From Acidobacteriota bacterium (GTDB lineage: Bacteria > Acidobacteriota > Terriglobia > UBA7540), in NCBI GenBank assembly GCA_003165615.1, contig PLWR01000231.1:1-24228 (forward strand): DNA of 24,228 bases, in the 5' to 3' direction. Shown in pieces: positions 13,080-20,299 of the stretch (position 1 is its first letter; every line of letters begins with the position of its first letter). The position numbers and the translations under genes were made by a program. The notes under the pieces were generated by a model. It did no database searches and was not told the origin of the DNA. It was given only the letters and a program-made list of their open reading frames with translations.

Positions 13080-13820
13080 GTGCCGACTGTTCTAATCCTG
13101 GGGGCTAATGCCGGCATCGGCCGAGCCTTGGCGGCGGAATTCGCCTCGCACCAGCACGACCTCATTCTCGCGGGGCGTGACCTGGCAGAGCTGCAAGCTC
13201 TCGCTGCCGACCTGAACCTGCGCCACAACGTGACCACCCGCGCGGAGAGAGTCGATGTGCTGAATTTCGAGGCCCTGGAATCGGCGCTGGCAGCGTGCAC
13301 CGTACCTGCCGGGGATTCGCTGGAGGGAGTGGTTCTCTGCACCGGCTACCTGGGAGATCCCGAAACAGCACAAAAGGACTTGGGCGAAGCGCGCCGGATT
13401 CTGGACACGAACTTCACCGGATCGGTGCTTGCCCTTAATATCCTGGCCAACCATTTTGAGCAGAAGGGCAACGGATTTATCTGCGCGCTCTCTTCGGTTG
13501 CGGGGGACCGCGGCCGCCAGAGCAATTACCTGTACGGGTCCGCCAAGGGTGGACTGACAACTTATCTTCAAGGCCTGCGCAACCGGCTTTACCACAGCGG
13601 CGTCCACGTCATCACCGTAAAACCCGGTTTCGTCGACACGCGCATGGTGTTCGGAAAGGCGAAGCTGCCTCTAGTGGCTCTTCCGGAGGCGGTGGCGCGG
13701 GATATTTATCACGCTGTGAAAAAACGCAAAAATGTGGTTTACGTTCCATGGTTTTGGCGGATCATCATGTTCATGGTGTGTTCGATCCCCGAAGGGCTGT
13801 TCAAAAAACTCCGCATGTAA
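13080..13820 (+). CDS. dprE2: DprE2-like short-chain dehydrogenase (keto-ribose reductase)
   Basis: A 246-residue classical short-chain dehydrogenase. In mycobacteria DprE2 (254 residues) reduces the 2-keto intermediate made by DprE1 to decaprenylphosphoryl-D-arabinose. Seen: the nucleotide-binding LGANAGIG at 7-14, the NFTG segment at 111-114, catalytic S139, and the YGSAK motif with Y152 and K156, followed by KPGFVDTRM. The C-terminal hydrophobic stretch (FWRIIMFMVCSIPEGLFKKLRM) resembles the end of mycobacterial DprE2 and could dock the enzyme at the membrane with its lipid substrate. The GTG at 13080 is chosen because AAGGAG (13069-13074) precedes it by 5 bases. It shares the strand of dprE1, separated only by the heptamer array. 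Confidence 0.86.
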   Translation: MPTVLILGANAGIGRALAAEFASHQHDLILAGRDLAELQALAADLNLRHNVTTRAERVDVLNFEALESALAACTVPAGDSLEGVVLCTGYLGDPETAQKDLGEARRILDTNFTGSVLALNILANHFEQKGNGFICALSSVAGDRGRQSNYLYGSAKGGLTTYLQGLRNRLYHSGVHVITVKPGFVDTRMVFGKAKLPLVALPEAVARDIYHAVKKRKNVVYVPWFWRIIMFMVCSIPEGLFKKLRM

Positions 13821-13903
13821 ACTGCGCGAAAGATCTTGCTCTGAGTATTTCGTTTTCTCCAGCCCCACCGGACTTTGACCGAATAGTGCATTCCTTCGCT
13901 TGC

Positions 13904-14008
13904 TTGCCCCCGTGGTGCTTCACAAGACTATGGACTGATGCCCCAAATGGCAGGGTAAAGCCGCCGCTACTTGCTTCCCGGTGATGCTTCGCAAATAATG
14001 GGCTGATG
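13904..14008 (+). promoter_or_regulatory. duplicated promoter/start segment before the helicase gene
   Basis: Two imperfect direct copies lie at 13904-13940 and 13971-14008, sharing TTGC near the left end, GTGxTGCTTCxCAA and TATGGxCTGATG-like right ends. In the second copy TTGCTT (13971-13976) is 17 bases from AATAAT (13994-13999, 5 of 6), which predicts transcription from about 14006, the A of the helicase ATG. No ribosome-binding site is present, so translation would be leaderless. The first copy would yield a six-codon mini-ORF (MPQMAG) at 13938-13958. Confidence 0.45.
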
Positions 14009-17000
14009 AGCTCAGCGTTCAAGCTGAACCCCGAACAATTGCAAGCCGTCGAGCATGGTGATGGCCCGCTGCTGATTATTGCCGGGCCGGGCAGCGGCAA
14101 GACGCGCGTCATCACCCAACGGATCGTTCACTTGTTGACGGGCGCGGGAGGCGCCGCCGAGGAACCGTCTCTGCTGCCCGACTTCGCGACTCTGTCAGGA
14201 CGCCGGGAGGAATACTCCGGCGCAGGGATTCAGCCGGAAAACATCCTGGCGCTGACCTTTACCGAGAAAGCAGCGCGGGAAATGCAGCGCCGCGTGCGTG
14301 AGGGCCTGCCTGAAATCGAGACTCTTCCCCGGATTTCCACCTTTCATGCGTTCTGTTACGAGGTGCTCCGCAAGCGCCATTTTGAGCGCACACTGCTGGA
14401 CAAGGTCGATGTTTGGATCTTCCTCCGCCAGCGCATGGAAAGCCTGGAGCTCCAGTTCTACCAGAAGCTCGCTGAGCCGGGCGCGTTTCTCCATTCGCTC
14501 AACGATTTCTTTTCGCGCTGCCAGGATGAGTTGATCGAACCGGCGGATTTTGAGCGCTACGCGGAAGCGATGGAGAAGGACTATCAGGCGATGGCTTCCT
14601 CTCTGGACGCCCCCGAGCGCACGCTGGTCTATCAGGAAGTCCAGAAGAAGCAGGAGTTGGCGCGCGTCTTCCGCAATAGCCGCAAGCTGCTTGAGGAAGC
14701 GGGAAGTTCGAGCCTGGGCAGCCTGATTCCGGAAACGGTTCGCCTTTTCGATCGCGAGCCGGAGGTGCTGGAATCCTATCGCCAGCTTTTCCGCTATGTG
14801 CTGGTGGATGAATTCCAGGACACGAATTACGCCCAGGTGGAACTGCTGAAGCGTCTGGTGAAGCCGCCGTACAACATCACCGCCGTGGGCGACGACGACC
14901 AGGCCATCTACCGGTTTCGCGGGGCGTCGCACGGCGCTTTCAAGATGTTTGACGAGGCGTATCCCGGGCACGAAACAGTTTTTCTCGGCGCCAATTTTCG
15001 CTCCACCCAGCGCATCCTGCGCGTGGCCGAGGTGCTGATCTCGAAAAACGATCGCTACGAGGCCAAACCCCAGCTTCGCACCACCCGGGAAGAGGGTGCG
15101 CCGGTGTACCTGGTGCAATCGCCGGACTTCCTGAGCGAAGCGGTGTGGATTGCCGATGAAGTGGCGCGGCTCATCCAGCAGAAGACGCCGCCCGCCGATA
15201 TCGCCGTCCTTTACCGCGCCCACAACCATCGCGACCCGCTGGTGGAGCAATTCCGCCGGCGCAAGATTCCCTTTGCCATTCGCGGATTGTCGATTCTTTC
15301 CACCACCATCCTGCGCGACCTGGTGGCATACCTGAATATCGTCCACTCCGCGCGCGATAACATCAGCCTGACGCGGGTGCTCCTGACGCCGCGATGGCAT
15401 TTCCCCGAGGAGCTGGCCCTGGAAGCCCGCAAGCAGGCGCTCGGCGACCGTTGCTCGCTTTACGATGTGCTGGAATCGTGGGAAAGGTTGGGAGCTGCAA
15501 ACCGCCTGGAAGGCACCGGCTGGCCGGAACTAAAGCGCCTGCTGGGCGAATTGCACAAATATGCGGAGCACGCATCGGTCGCGGCGCTGCTCCAAAGGTT
15601 GATCGGCCGATTGGAGCTGCACTTCCTGCCGCAGGATCCCGACGGCGCCTATGTGGAAGCCTTCCGGAAATTCCTGGAGAAATGGGAGGGCAGGAGTGAA
15701 TCCTGGAAGCTCGATGCCTTCTGGGAGTACTTTCAGTATTTCCGCGAGGCGGGGGGACAAATCGAAGCGCCGGAGCCCGAAAACAGCGCGCGTGCCGTGC
15801 AAATGATGTCCGTACACGCCGCCAAGGGCCTGGAGTTTCCTGTGGTCTTCATCCTGAGCGTCGCGCCGCGGCGCTTTCCCCATAGCGAGCAGAAACCCGT
15901 CATCGAATTTCCTGAGGCCCTGCGCAAAGGACCGCCGCCGCCCGCCAACATCCACGAACAGGAAGAGCGCCGGCTGCTCTACGTCGGGCTTACACGCGCC
16001 AAGGACCGGCTGTATGTTTCCAGCGTTGCCAGGCCCGGCAAGAAACCCTCGGTTTTCATCAGCGACCTGACATCCAACCCCACGGTGGAGGCGCGCGACA
16101 TTGAGCGCATCCAGGTTCCGGACGCTCCCCCGGAAACCGCGGGAGCGCCGCCGGCCGAGGCTGTGCCGCGCGACCGACCATCCGCGCCAAAACCACAGGG
16201 CAGCTTGTTTGGCGATGCGCCGGGCGGGCCGGGAATCTATCCACCTATCGCCGAGTGGGCCAGCCGCACGCCGGTGATCAGACCGGAGGAAAAGCTTCAG
16301 CTCAGCGCCTCGGCCCTGGAAACTTACGACACCTGCCCGCAGAAATTCATGTTCAGCCATTATCTGAAGATTCCCACCGGCCCCCAGCCGGCGCTGACCT
16401 TCGGCAACATCATGCACCAGTGCGTGCGCCGCTACTTTGAGCTGCGGCGGCAAGGGCCGGTGAAATTCGACCAACTCCAGGCGCACTTCGAGCAGATCTG
16501 GAAAGGCGCGGGCTTCGAGGATGATTACCAGGAACGGGCTTACAAGAAGGCGGGGCTCGAACAACTGCGCGTCTTCGTGAGCCGGAACGAAATCTTTACG
16601 ATTCTTCCCCTCGCCGCCGAGGCGCACTTCGCGCTCGACCTGGGTGACATCGTGTTGGAAGGGCGCATCGACCAGATTAATCCCCTTCCCGACCAATCCG
16701 TGGAGCTGGTGGATTACAAGACCGGCCGGCCACCCTCCCAGAAGGATGCGGACAAGAGCCTTCAGCTCTCGGTCTATGCCCTGGCCGCGCGCGACCAGAT
16801 GCATCTCAACCCCACACGGCTTACATTTTATAGCCTGACAAACAATGAGGTGGTGCGCACCGTGCGCACCCCCAAGAGCCTGGATGCGGTGATCGGTGAG
16901 ATTCGCGCCGTGGCCGATCAGATCCGGAAGCAGTTGTTTCCGCCCAAGCCAGGATTTGCGTGCAAGTATTGTGATTACGAGCTGATTTGCCCGGCGCATG

Positions 17001-17014
17001 AAGAGACGTTCTAG
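14006..17014 (+). CDS. UvrD-type helicase fused to Fe-S PD-(D/E)XK nuclease
   Basis: A 1002-residue superfamily 1 3'-5' DNA helicase with a RecB/AddB-like nuclease at the C-terminus, expected to process DNA ends or recombination intermediates. Helicase motifs: Q motif LNPEQLQAV (7-15), Walker A AGPGSGKT (26-33), Ia ALTFTEKAA (from 82), II VDEFQDTN (about 267-274), III VGDDDQAIYRFRGA (about 295-308), V VHAAKGLEF (about 603-611) and VI LLYVGLTRAKDR (about 657-668). After a Pro-rich linker the nuclease shows LSASALETYDTCPQKF (about 765-780), GRID (about 886) and VDYKTG (about 903). The Cys in TCPQKF plus CKYCDYELIC (about 986-995) gives four cysteines arranged as in AddB/Cas4 iron-sulfur clusters. 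An unusual insert of about 27 residues sits between motifs I and Ia (47-73). It resembles AdnA/AdnB-style fusions; no AddB partner is nearby. Confidence 0.88.
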   Translation: MSSAFKLNPEQLQAVEHGDGPLLIIAGPGSGKTRVITQRIVHLLTGAGGAAEEPSLLPDFATLSGRREEYSGAGIQPENILALTFTEKAAREMQRRVREGLPEIETLPRISTFHAFCYEVLRKRHFERTLLDKVDVWIFLRQRMESLELQFYQKLAEPGAFLHSLNDFFSRCQDELIEPADFERYAEAMEKDYQAMASSLDAPERTLVYQEVQKKQELARVFRNSRKLLEEAGSSSLGSLIPETVRLFDREPEVLESYRQLFRYVLVDEFQDTNYAQVELLKRLVKPPYNITAVGDDDQAIYRFRGASHGAFKMFDEAYPGHETVFLGANFRSTQRILRVAEVLISKNDRYEAKPQLRTTREEGAPVYLVQSPDFLSEAVWIADEVARLIQQKTPPADIAVLYRAHNHRDPLVEQFRRRKIPFAIRGLSILSTTILRDLVAYLNIVHSARDNISLTRVLLTPRWHFPEELALEARKQALGDRCSLYDVLESWERLGAANRLEGTGWPELKRLLGELHKYAEHASVAALLQRLIGRLELHFLPQDPDGAYVEAFRKFLEKWEGRSESWKLDAFWEYFQYFREAGGQIEAPEPENSARAVQMMSVHAAKGLEFPVVFILSVAPRRFPHSEQKPVIEFPEALRKGPPPPANIHEQEERRLLYVGLTRAKDRLYVSSVARPGKKPSVFISDLTSNPTVEARDIERIQVPDAPPETAGAPPAEAVPRDRPSAPKPQGSLFGDAPGGPGIYPPIAEWASRTPVIRPEEKLQLSASALETYDTCPQKFMFSHYLKIPTGPQPALTFGNIMHQCVRRYFELRRQGPVKFDQLQAHFEQIWKGAGFEDDYQERAYKKAGLEQLRVFVSRNEIFTILPLAAEAHFALDLGDIVLEGRIDQINPLPDQSVELVDYKTGRPPSQKDADKSLQLSVYALAARDQMHLNPTRLTFYSLTNNEVVRTVRTPKSLDAVIGEIRAVADQIRKQLFPPKPGFACKYCDYELICPAHEETF

Positions 17015-17016
17015 AT

Positions 17017-17098
17017 GGTCCGTTGTCAGTGGTCCGTTGTCGGTTGATCGCAAGAATGGATACGCTCACCGCTGACAACTGACAACGGACCACGGACA
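17017..17098. repeat. inverted heptamer array between helicase and rmuC genes
   Basis: 7-base units GGTCCGT, TGTCAGT, GGTCCGT, TGTCGGT (17017-17044) are answered by GCTGACA, ACTGACA, ACGGACC, ACGGACA (17071-17098). The arms are imperfectly complementary around GGTCCGTTGTC. The array begins two bases after the helicase stop codon and ends just before the rmuC ribosome-binding site. It has the same architecture as the array at 12983-13069 with a different 7-base word. Confidence 0.7.
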
Positions 17099-17110
17099 CG
17101 AGGTATCCCG

Positions 17111-18619
17111 ATGAATGAGATCCTGTTAATTTTGCTTGGCGTGGTGTTAGGCGTGGCGATTGGGTGGCTGCTGGCTGCGGGACGCAGCCGGACGGAGCTG
17201 GTCAAATCCCAGGTGGACGCGGAAGGTCGCGTGAAGGCGGCGGAAGGCACGCTCATGGAGGTTCGCGCGCGCCTCGGCACGCTCCAAGCCGCGCTGGATG
17301 GCCGCGAGCGTGAGTTGGGAGGGCTTCAGCAAAAGCTCCGGGAGGAGGGCGAACAGAAGGTCAGGGCGCAAACCGAGCTCGAAAACAGCAGGGTTACCGC
17401 CGAAGATTCCAAGCAGTTGCGAGAACGCATGAAGGTGGAAGGCGAGTTGCGCGTGGCGGCAGAAACCAAGCTGCGTGAGGCTCAGGCGAACCTGGAAGAG
17501 CAGAAGAAACTTCTGGAAGAGGCAAAGAAAACCCTGCTGGAGGCTTTTCAGGCGCTTTCCGCCGAAGCCCTCAAGAGCAATAACCAGGCGTTCATAGCCC
17601 TGGCGCGCAGTCAGTTTGAAACCTTGCAGGCGCAAGCCAAGGGCGACCTGGAAACGCGGCAGAAGGCCATTGACGGCCTGGTCAGCCCACTGAAGGAATC
17701 CCTGGGCCGATACGAGCACCAGATTCTGGAGATGGAAAAAGCCCGGCAAAAAGCTTATGGCACCCTGGATGAACAGTTACGGACTCTGGGGGAGGCCAAT
17801 AAGCGCCTGGAGGAAGAGACCAAGCATCTGGCAAGCGCCTTGAGTTCGCCGCTGAAGGCTCGTGGCCGTTGGGGGGAGCTTACCTTGCGCCGAGTCGTGG
17901 AGCTGGCGGGGATGTCGGAGCACTGTGACTTCACGGAACAGGAAACCATCACCACGGAATCAAGACAGCAGCGGCCCGACATGACCGTTTATCTTCCGGG
18001 CAAGCGCCGCATTGCGGTGGACGCCAAGGTTCCTTTGCAGGCCTTCCTCGACGCGGTCGATCCTGAGAAGTCTGAGGAAGACCGAGCCAAAGCGCTGGCA
18101 ACTCACGGGAAGCTGGTGCGCGGCCACATGAAACAGCTCGCCGAACGCAAGTATTGGGAGGAAGTGGGTCCCGAACTGGAATTGGTGGTGCTATTCCTGC
18201 CTGGAGAATCTTTTTTCAGCGCGGCCTTGGAACAGGACCCTCAACTTATTGACGATGGGATGCAGAAGAAAGTGGTGCTGGCAACCCCTACGACGCTCAT
18301 CGCGCTGTTGCGTTCGGCAGCCTATCTCTGGCAGCAGGAGAAGATTACTCAGAACGCCAGGGAGATCAGTGACCTCGGCAAACAACTTTACGACCGCATC
18401 AGCACGTTTCTAGAACATTTCCAGGAGGTAGGCAACTCACTGACGGGGGCGGTGAACTCTTATAACAATGCCGCGGGTTCAATGGAATCCCGCCTCTTGG
18501 TCTCGGCGCGGAGATTCAAAGAGCTTGGCGCAGCCACGGGGAAGGAAATTCCCGCACTCGAACCTGTGGATGAGACGCCGCGCGCGCTGGAGGCGCCGGA
18601 AAAAGAGCTGAAAGAGTGA
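17111..18619 (+). CDS. rmuC: DNA recombination protein RmuC
   Basis: A 502-residue RmuC-family protein. The family limits rearrangement at inverted repeats in E. coli and carries a divergent restriction-endonuclease-like fold. Residues 3-22 (EILLILLGVVLGVAIGWLLAAG) form an N-terminal membrane anchor, followed by a coiled coil of Glu, Lys, Gln and Ala to about residue 245. The RmuC core runs about 250-470: GRWGELTLRRVVELAGM, QRPDMTVYLPGKRRIAVDAKVP with the conserved Asp-x-Lys, LFLPGESFFSAAL, ATPTTLIALLRSAAYLWQQE and a helical end. GAGG (17100-17103) precedes the ATG by a normal distance. It follows the helicase-nuclease gene on the same strand across the heptamer array, so a shared DNA-repair transcript is plausible. 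Confidence 0.93.
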   Translation: MNEILLILLGVVLGVAIGWLLAAGRSRTELVKSQVDAEGRVKAAEGTLMEVRARLGTLQAALDGRERELGGLQQKLREEGEQKVRAQTELENSRVTAEDSKQLRERMKVEGELRVAAETKLREAQANLEEQKKLLEEAKKTLLEAFQALSAEALKSNNQAFIALARSQFETLQAQAKGDLETRQKAIDGLVSPLKESLGRYEHQILEMEKARQKAYGTLDEQLRTLGEANKRLEEETKHLASALSSPLKARGRWGELTLRRVVELAGMSEHCDFTEQETITTESRQQRPDMTVYLPGKRRIAVDAKVPLQAFLDAVDPEKSEEDRAKALATHGKLVRGHMKQLAERKYWEEVGPELELVVLFLPGESFFSAALEQDPQLIDDGMQKKVVLATPTTLIALLRSAAYLWQQEKITQNAREISDLGKQLYDRISTFLEHFQEVGNSLTGAVNSYNNAAGSMESRLLVSARRFKELGAATGKEIPALEPVDETPRALEAPEKELKE

Positions 18620-18723
18620 GTTCACCGGGGAGAAGAAGATGTATCAGAGGCGCGCGGATACAGGCTGGAATGGACTTGCAACGTGGTCTTGCCCTGCGGT
18701 TAAGGTATTAAAGAGCCTCCCCC
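18620..18723. other. 3' flank of rmuC, no gene seen
   Basis: A frame open at 18639-18896 runs antisense through the minus-strand mini-unit and its terminator and is not credible. The terminator stem at 18735-18756 could also stop rmuC transcripts, although the plus-strand side has only a short T-rich run. Confidence 0.4.
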
Positions 18724-18757
18724 AAAAAAACTTAGGGGGTGCATCGCTGCACCCCCT
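18724..18757 (-). terminator. strong intrinsic terminator of the minus-strand mini-unit
   Basis: Read on the minus strand: a GGGGGTGCA/TGCACCCCC stem (9 bp, extended by one A-T pair), a GCGA loop of the stable GNRA type, then TAAG and seven T residues (complement of 18724-18730). It lies 30 bases after the stop codon of the 11-codon peptide gene. The orientation of the T-tract shows it serves the minus strand chiefly. Confidence 0.85.
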
Positions 18758-18786
18758 TGAGTTCCTTGCAAATTTCCGAAAGAGGC

Positions 18787-18822
18787 TTACCTCTTTTTCT
18801 TGGCTTTCTTTTTCGCTGCCAT
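18787..18822 (-). CDS. 11-residue Lys/Ala/Arg microprotein
   Basis: A complete 12-codon gene encoding MAAKKKAKKKR. Every feature expected of a real gene is in place on the minus strand: GGAGGAG (18829-18835) 6 bases before the ATG, a TTGACA/TATACA promoter upstream, and a strong intrinsic terminator after the TAA. Six of eleven residues are Lys and one is Arg, so the product would be a strongly basic peptide able to bind nucleic acid, acidic lipid or ribosomal RNA. The composition recalls Lys/Ala-rich tails of bacterial histone-H1-like proteins. A leader peptide for Lys-codon attenuation is unlikely, because the only gene beyond the terminator (rmuC) is on the opposite strand. Alternatively the RNA is the functional product and the peptide is incidental. 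Function unknown. Confidence 0.6.
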   Translation of the reverse strand: MAAKKKAKKKR

Positions 18823-18850
18823 TCTATTCTCCTCCGAACTCTTTAGATTT

Positions 18851-18871
18851 TCCGCCAGCGTTGCTGACGGA
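18851..18871 (-). other. leader hairpin of the mini-unit
   Basis: On the minus strand TCCGTCAGC-AAC-GCTGGCGGA forms a 9-bp stem with one G-U pair and a 3-base loop. It lies between the promoter and the GGAGGAG site and leaves that site free. It could stabilise the 5' end or be a regulatory element. Confidence 0.55.
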
Positions 18872-18889
18872 GCGCGTGTTCATTCATCA

Positions 18890-18918
18890 TGTATAGAGTT
18901 ACAAAATTATCTTGTCAA
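18890..18918 (-). promoter_or_regulatory. sigma70 promoter of the mini-unit
   Basis: On the minus strand TTGACA (complement of 18913-18918) is followed after exactly 17 bases by TATACA (complement of 18890-18895), 10 of 12 consensus positions. Predicted start near 18883, giving a transcript of about 160 bases to the end of the terminator. Confidence 0.7.
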
Positions 18919-19214
18919 GAGGAAAGTGATATTTGTCGATGAAAAAAGTGAAACGCGATGAGAATTTCGGAATGATGGCGCGGGGCCGCGATGGGGTTTC
19001 AACCCTGGTTGAATCACCGAACACTGCCAGGAACCGCTGGATATGCGGGTAGAATGATGGTACGCGGTCAATTCAATTCACTTTCAACGTAAACTCGATT
19101 GCCCGTGGCAGGGCCGAAGGATTTTTTCGAAAGAGCCGGCCGAAAAGCGGGTCTGACGCGCCGACTTTAGTTTGCATCCAATGCAGAAGGGCAAAGGGCG
19201 CCCCAAGGACAACC
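18919..19214. other. intergenic between mini-unit and vWFA gene
   Basis: No supported gene. A 37-codon frame (18939-19052) opens with ATG AAA AAA but has no ribosome-binding site at a workable distance. A TAGAAT at about 19050 could be a -10 box, with no matching -35 seen. The control region of the vWFA gene must lie here. Confidence 0.35.
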
Positions 19215-20228
19215 ATGCACACCTCAAATGCATCTTCCCAACATCGTCTGAGAATTATGCGTGATATCCTCTTTTCACTCTGCATTCTGCTAGGGACAGC
19301 CTCCTTCGCCGGCGCGCAGGAGGCGCAAGAACCTCCTACGCCCGGCACAACCCTGAAGGTCACCTCAGAGGTTGTGAACGTCTACGCCGTGGTGCGGCAG
19401 AAGAACGGCCGATTGATTCCCGACCTCAACAAAGACGATTTCATTTTGCAGGAAGACCAGCAGCCGCAGGTCATCCGTTATTTTGCGCGCGAAGCCGACA
19501 CGCCGCTGACCATGGGAATCCTGGTGGATACCAGTCCCAGCCAGGGACGCGTGCTCGATGTGGAGAAAAGTGAGGCGGAAGCATTCCTGCGGGAAGTCAT
19601 TCGACCCAAGGACCTCACCTTCGTCATGCACTTCGACGTGGAGGTGGAACTGCTCCAGGATTTCACCGCCGACCTGCACTTGCTTGACAAGGCCATTGAC
19701 GAAACGGAGATCAATGGCGGAGGCGTTCGGACCACGGGAACATATCCCTCCGGTGATTCGGGAGGGGCGACGCACCTCTACGATGCCATCTACCTGTCGG
19801 CGCGGGAGTTGCTCAAAAATGAAGTGGGCCGCAAAGTTCTGATTCTGCTGACCGATGGTGAAGACCAGGGAAGCAAAGTCAGGTTGGAAACGGCGCTCGA
19901 GGCGGCGCAAAAATCGGACATCATCATTTATTCGATCGATATCAGCGATGTGGCATTTTACGGGGGACGCGGGCTCGGATTTAGCGGCGATTCGGTTTTG
20001 CGGAAGCTCTCCGAGGAAACCGGTGGCCGGGTGATCAAAGCCAAAAACTCGAATGATACTTCCGTGGCGTTTCAGCAGATTGCCAACGAACTCCGCACGC
20101 AGTATTTATTGGGGTACACGCCCACCAACACCAAACTCGATGGGACCTTTCGCAAGATTGAAGTCAAAGTTCGTACTGGGGACGCCAAGGTGAACGCCCG
20201 GCGCGGATATTACGCACCTGAAAGTTAA
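19215..20228 (+). CDS. secreted vWFA-domain protein (acidobacterial type)
   Basis: A 337-residue exported protein with a von Willebrand factor A domain, of the kind found in large numbers in Acidobacteria (VWFA-related acidobacterial domain). The signal peptide ends about residue 35 (ILFSLCILLGTASFAGAQ). A preceding segment, about 45-95 (VNVYAVVRQKNGRLIPDLNKDDF, then QPQVIRYF), is characteristic of the group. The metal-ion-dependent adhesion site is intact: DTSPS at 105-109, the Thr in GGATHLYDAI and LTDGEDQGS. The C-terminal LRTQYLLGYTPTN and RRGYYAPES complete the family pattern. Ligand unknown. AAGGA (19205-19209) supports the ATG at 19215; an ATG at 19257 would give a shorter signal peptide. 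It converges on a paralogue at 20300-21250. Confidence 0.88.
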   Translation: MHTSNASSQHRLRIMRDILFSLCILLGTASFAGAQEAQEPPTPGTTLKVTSEVVNVYAVVRQKNGRLIPDLNKDDFILQEDQQPQVIRYFAREADTPLTMGILVDTSPSQGRVLDVEKSEAEAFLREVIRPKDLTFVMHFDVEVELLQDFTADLHLLDKAIDETEINGGGVRTTGTYPSGDSGGATHLYDAIYLSARELLKNEVGRKVLILLTDGEDQGSKVRLETALEAAQKSDIIIYSIDISDVAFYGGRGLGFSGDSVLRKLSEETGGRVIKAKNSNDTSVAFQQIANELRTQYLLGYTPTNTKLDGTFRKIEVKVRTGDAKVNARRGYYAPES

Positions 20229-20299
20229 AGGGCAAGTTCGCTGGATTGCAGAACCGAGGATGAGGGCCCCGACCCCATGCGCCCGCCGCCCAGCATCCG
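20229..20299. other. gap between convergent vWFA genes
   Basis: 71 bases with no gene and no clear hairpin plus T-tract in either direction, so transcripts of the two genes may overlap at their 3' ends. Confidence 0.35.

Noticed and set aside
14195..15400. Long 401-codon minus-strand frame within the helicase gene
   Set aside because: It is the antisense shadow of a high-GC coding region; the plus strand carries all helicase motifs.
15530..17053. 507-codon minus-strand frame overlapping the helicase-nuclease C-terminus
   Set aside because: Antisense shadow; the plus strand encodes the nuclease motifs and cysteines, and the minus translation shows no domain.
18639..18896. 85-codon plus-strand frame with a GGAGAAGAAG upstream
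   Set aside because: It runs antisense through the terminator, peptide gene and leader hairpin of the minus-strand unit, and its translation is low-complexity Ser/Leu/Phe.
18939..19052. 37-codon frame starting MKKVKRDENFGMMARG
   Set aside because: The GAGG upstream is about 16 bases from the ATG and the C-terminal half has no protein-like features.
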